From positions 1 through 6,022 of the forward strand of contig WSZX01000385.1 of NCBI GenBank assembly GCA_013139935.1: DNA of 6,022 bases, read 5' to 3'. The notes under the pieces are model-generated. The model did not search any database, was not told the origin of the DNA, and saw only the letters and a list, made by a program, of their open reading frames with translations. The position numbers were made by a program, and so were the translations under genes. This document shows positions 5,561 through 6,022 of this stretch, piece after piece. The number at the start of each line of letters is the position of its first letter. Positions within the stretch are counted from its first letter, which is position 1. This DNA comes from Ardenticatenales bacterium (GTDB taxonomy: Bacteria > Chloroflexota > Anaerolineae > Promineifilales > UBA4811).

Positions 5561-5601
5561 TGCCCGCGGCGGGCAGTTCGGAAGCGGCGTGCACTGTGCA
5601 C
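5561..5601 (+). promoter_or_regulatory. Two palindromic elements before the aldo/keto reductase gene
   Basis: TGCCCGC, G, GCGGGCA at 5561-5575 is a perfect 15-base inverted repeat (about six pairs with a three-base loop). GTGCAC at 5589-5594 is repeated at 5596-5601, and each copy is itself a palindrome. No T run follows the hairpin. They lie between the 7-bp array and the ribosome site AGGAG at 5621-5625. They could be operator sites for the following gene or part of a weak transcription stop; neither is proven. Confidence 0.3.
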
Positions 5602-5630
5602 CACCTGCTGATCTCTGAGAAGGAGCACAA

Positions 5631-6022
5631 ATGGAGTACCGTACTTTTGGCAAGTTGGATTGGAAGGCATCGGTGCTGGGCTTTGGCGTCATGCGGATGC
5701 CGGTGATCGACGATGACGCGGGCCAGATCGACGAATCGGAGGCGACGCGGATGCTGCGGACGGCCATCGACGGCGGCGTCAACTATGTGGACACTGCGTA
5801 CCCTTACCACGGGGGGAACAGCGAGGCGTTCGTCGGCCGCGCGTTGCAGGACGGGTACCGAGAGCGGGTCAAGCTGGCCACCAAGCTTCCCTGCTGGCTG
5901 GTCAAGGAATGGGCCGATTTCGATCGCTATCTGAGTGAGCAACTGGAGCGGCTCCAGACGGAGATGATTGAACTGTACCTGCTGCACGCCCTCAACAAGA
6001 CCGCCTGGCCCAAGATGCGCGA
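5631..6022 (+). CDS. Aldo/keto reductase, N-terminal part (cut by window end)
   Basis: The first 130 residues are present. They form the start of an aldo/keto reductase TIM barrel that uses NAD(P)H to reduce carbonyl compounds. MEYRTFGKLDWKASVLGFG is the usual opening. The catalytic tetrad is visible: Asp54 and Tyr59 in NYVDTAYPYHGG, Lys85 in LATKLP, and His119 in YLLHAL. The wording of AYPYHGGNSE, KLPCW, DFDRYLSEQLERLQ and LLHALN resembles the branch (COG1453 type) that carries a 4Fe-4S ferredoxin-like domain at its C-terminus; that domain would lie beyond the window and is inferred only. AGGAG at 5621-5625, five bases before ATG 5631, supports the start. It is separated from the glucosidase by 168 bp that contain the 7-bp array and two palindromes, so it may have its own promoter, though none is clear. 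Confidence 0.92.
   Translation, partial: MEYRTFGKLDWKASVLGFGVMRMPVIDDDAGQIDESEATRMLRTAIDGGVNYVDTAYPYHGGNSEAFVGRALQDGYRERVKLATKLPCWLVKEWADFDRYLSEQLERLQTEMIELYLLHALNKTAWPKMR

Noticed and set aside
3546..5987. An 813-codon open frame on the - strand opposite the glucosidase
   Set aside because: It lies antisense to a clear GH13 enzyme with all catalytic motifs, matches no family, and contains the translated 7-bp array; open antisense frames are common in GC-rich genes.

Overview
The window reads as chromosomal DNA of a GC-rich, Gram-positive-like environmental bacterium, most probably a member of the Chloroflexota (Anaerolineae or Caldilineae type). This is an inference from three things: two exported proteins with long Thr-Pro linkers, one preceded by a YLPFVLR-like motif as seen in many Anaerolineae surface proteins; short degenerate tandem arrays of 7 bp and 9 bp between genes; and the mixture of enzyme families. 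No rRNA, tRNA, transposase, integrase or CRISPR array is visible, so the assignment rests on protein style only.

Layout, with every supported gene on the + strand. Positions 1-410 hold no gene I can defend, but a perfect 7-bp hairpin lies just ahead of the first gene. At 411-980 is a secreted protein with signal peptide, Thr-Pro linker and a four-cysteine C-terminal domain. At 1179-1814 is a lipoprotein with a Thr-Pro linker and a helical C-terminal domain. Ten bases later, at 1825-2208, is a small stand-alone Ada-type zinc-binding domain protein whose C-terminus and stop codon are made of a 9-bp tandem repeat array (2109-2259). At 2311-2508 is a 65-residue pentapeptide-repeat protein whose end overlaps by 11 bp a MalY/PatB-family PLP-dependent C-S lyase or aminotransferase (2498-3709). 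After a hairpin-containing 49-bp gap comes a GH13 alpha-glucosidase (3759-5462), whose stop codon lies in the first unit of a perfectly phased 14-unit 7-bp array (5459-5556). At 5631 begins an aldo/keto reductase cut off by the window end; its N-terminus resembles the branch that usually carries a C-terminal 4Fe-4S ferredoxin domain.

The genes could form one or more co-directional transcription units: gaps of 10, 102, -11 and 49 bp separate the lipoprotein through the glucosidase. They do not form a recognisable pathway. The enzymes look like housekeeping sulfur-amino-acid and sugar metabolism beside accessory surface proteins. I see no clear new defence, toxin or mobile system. The most unusual features are the two tandem arrays that reach into gene ends, the His-for-Cys Ada-like zinc domain, the tiny pentapeptide protein coupled to a PLP enzyme, and hairpins in gene gaps that lack terminator-like T runs.
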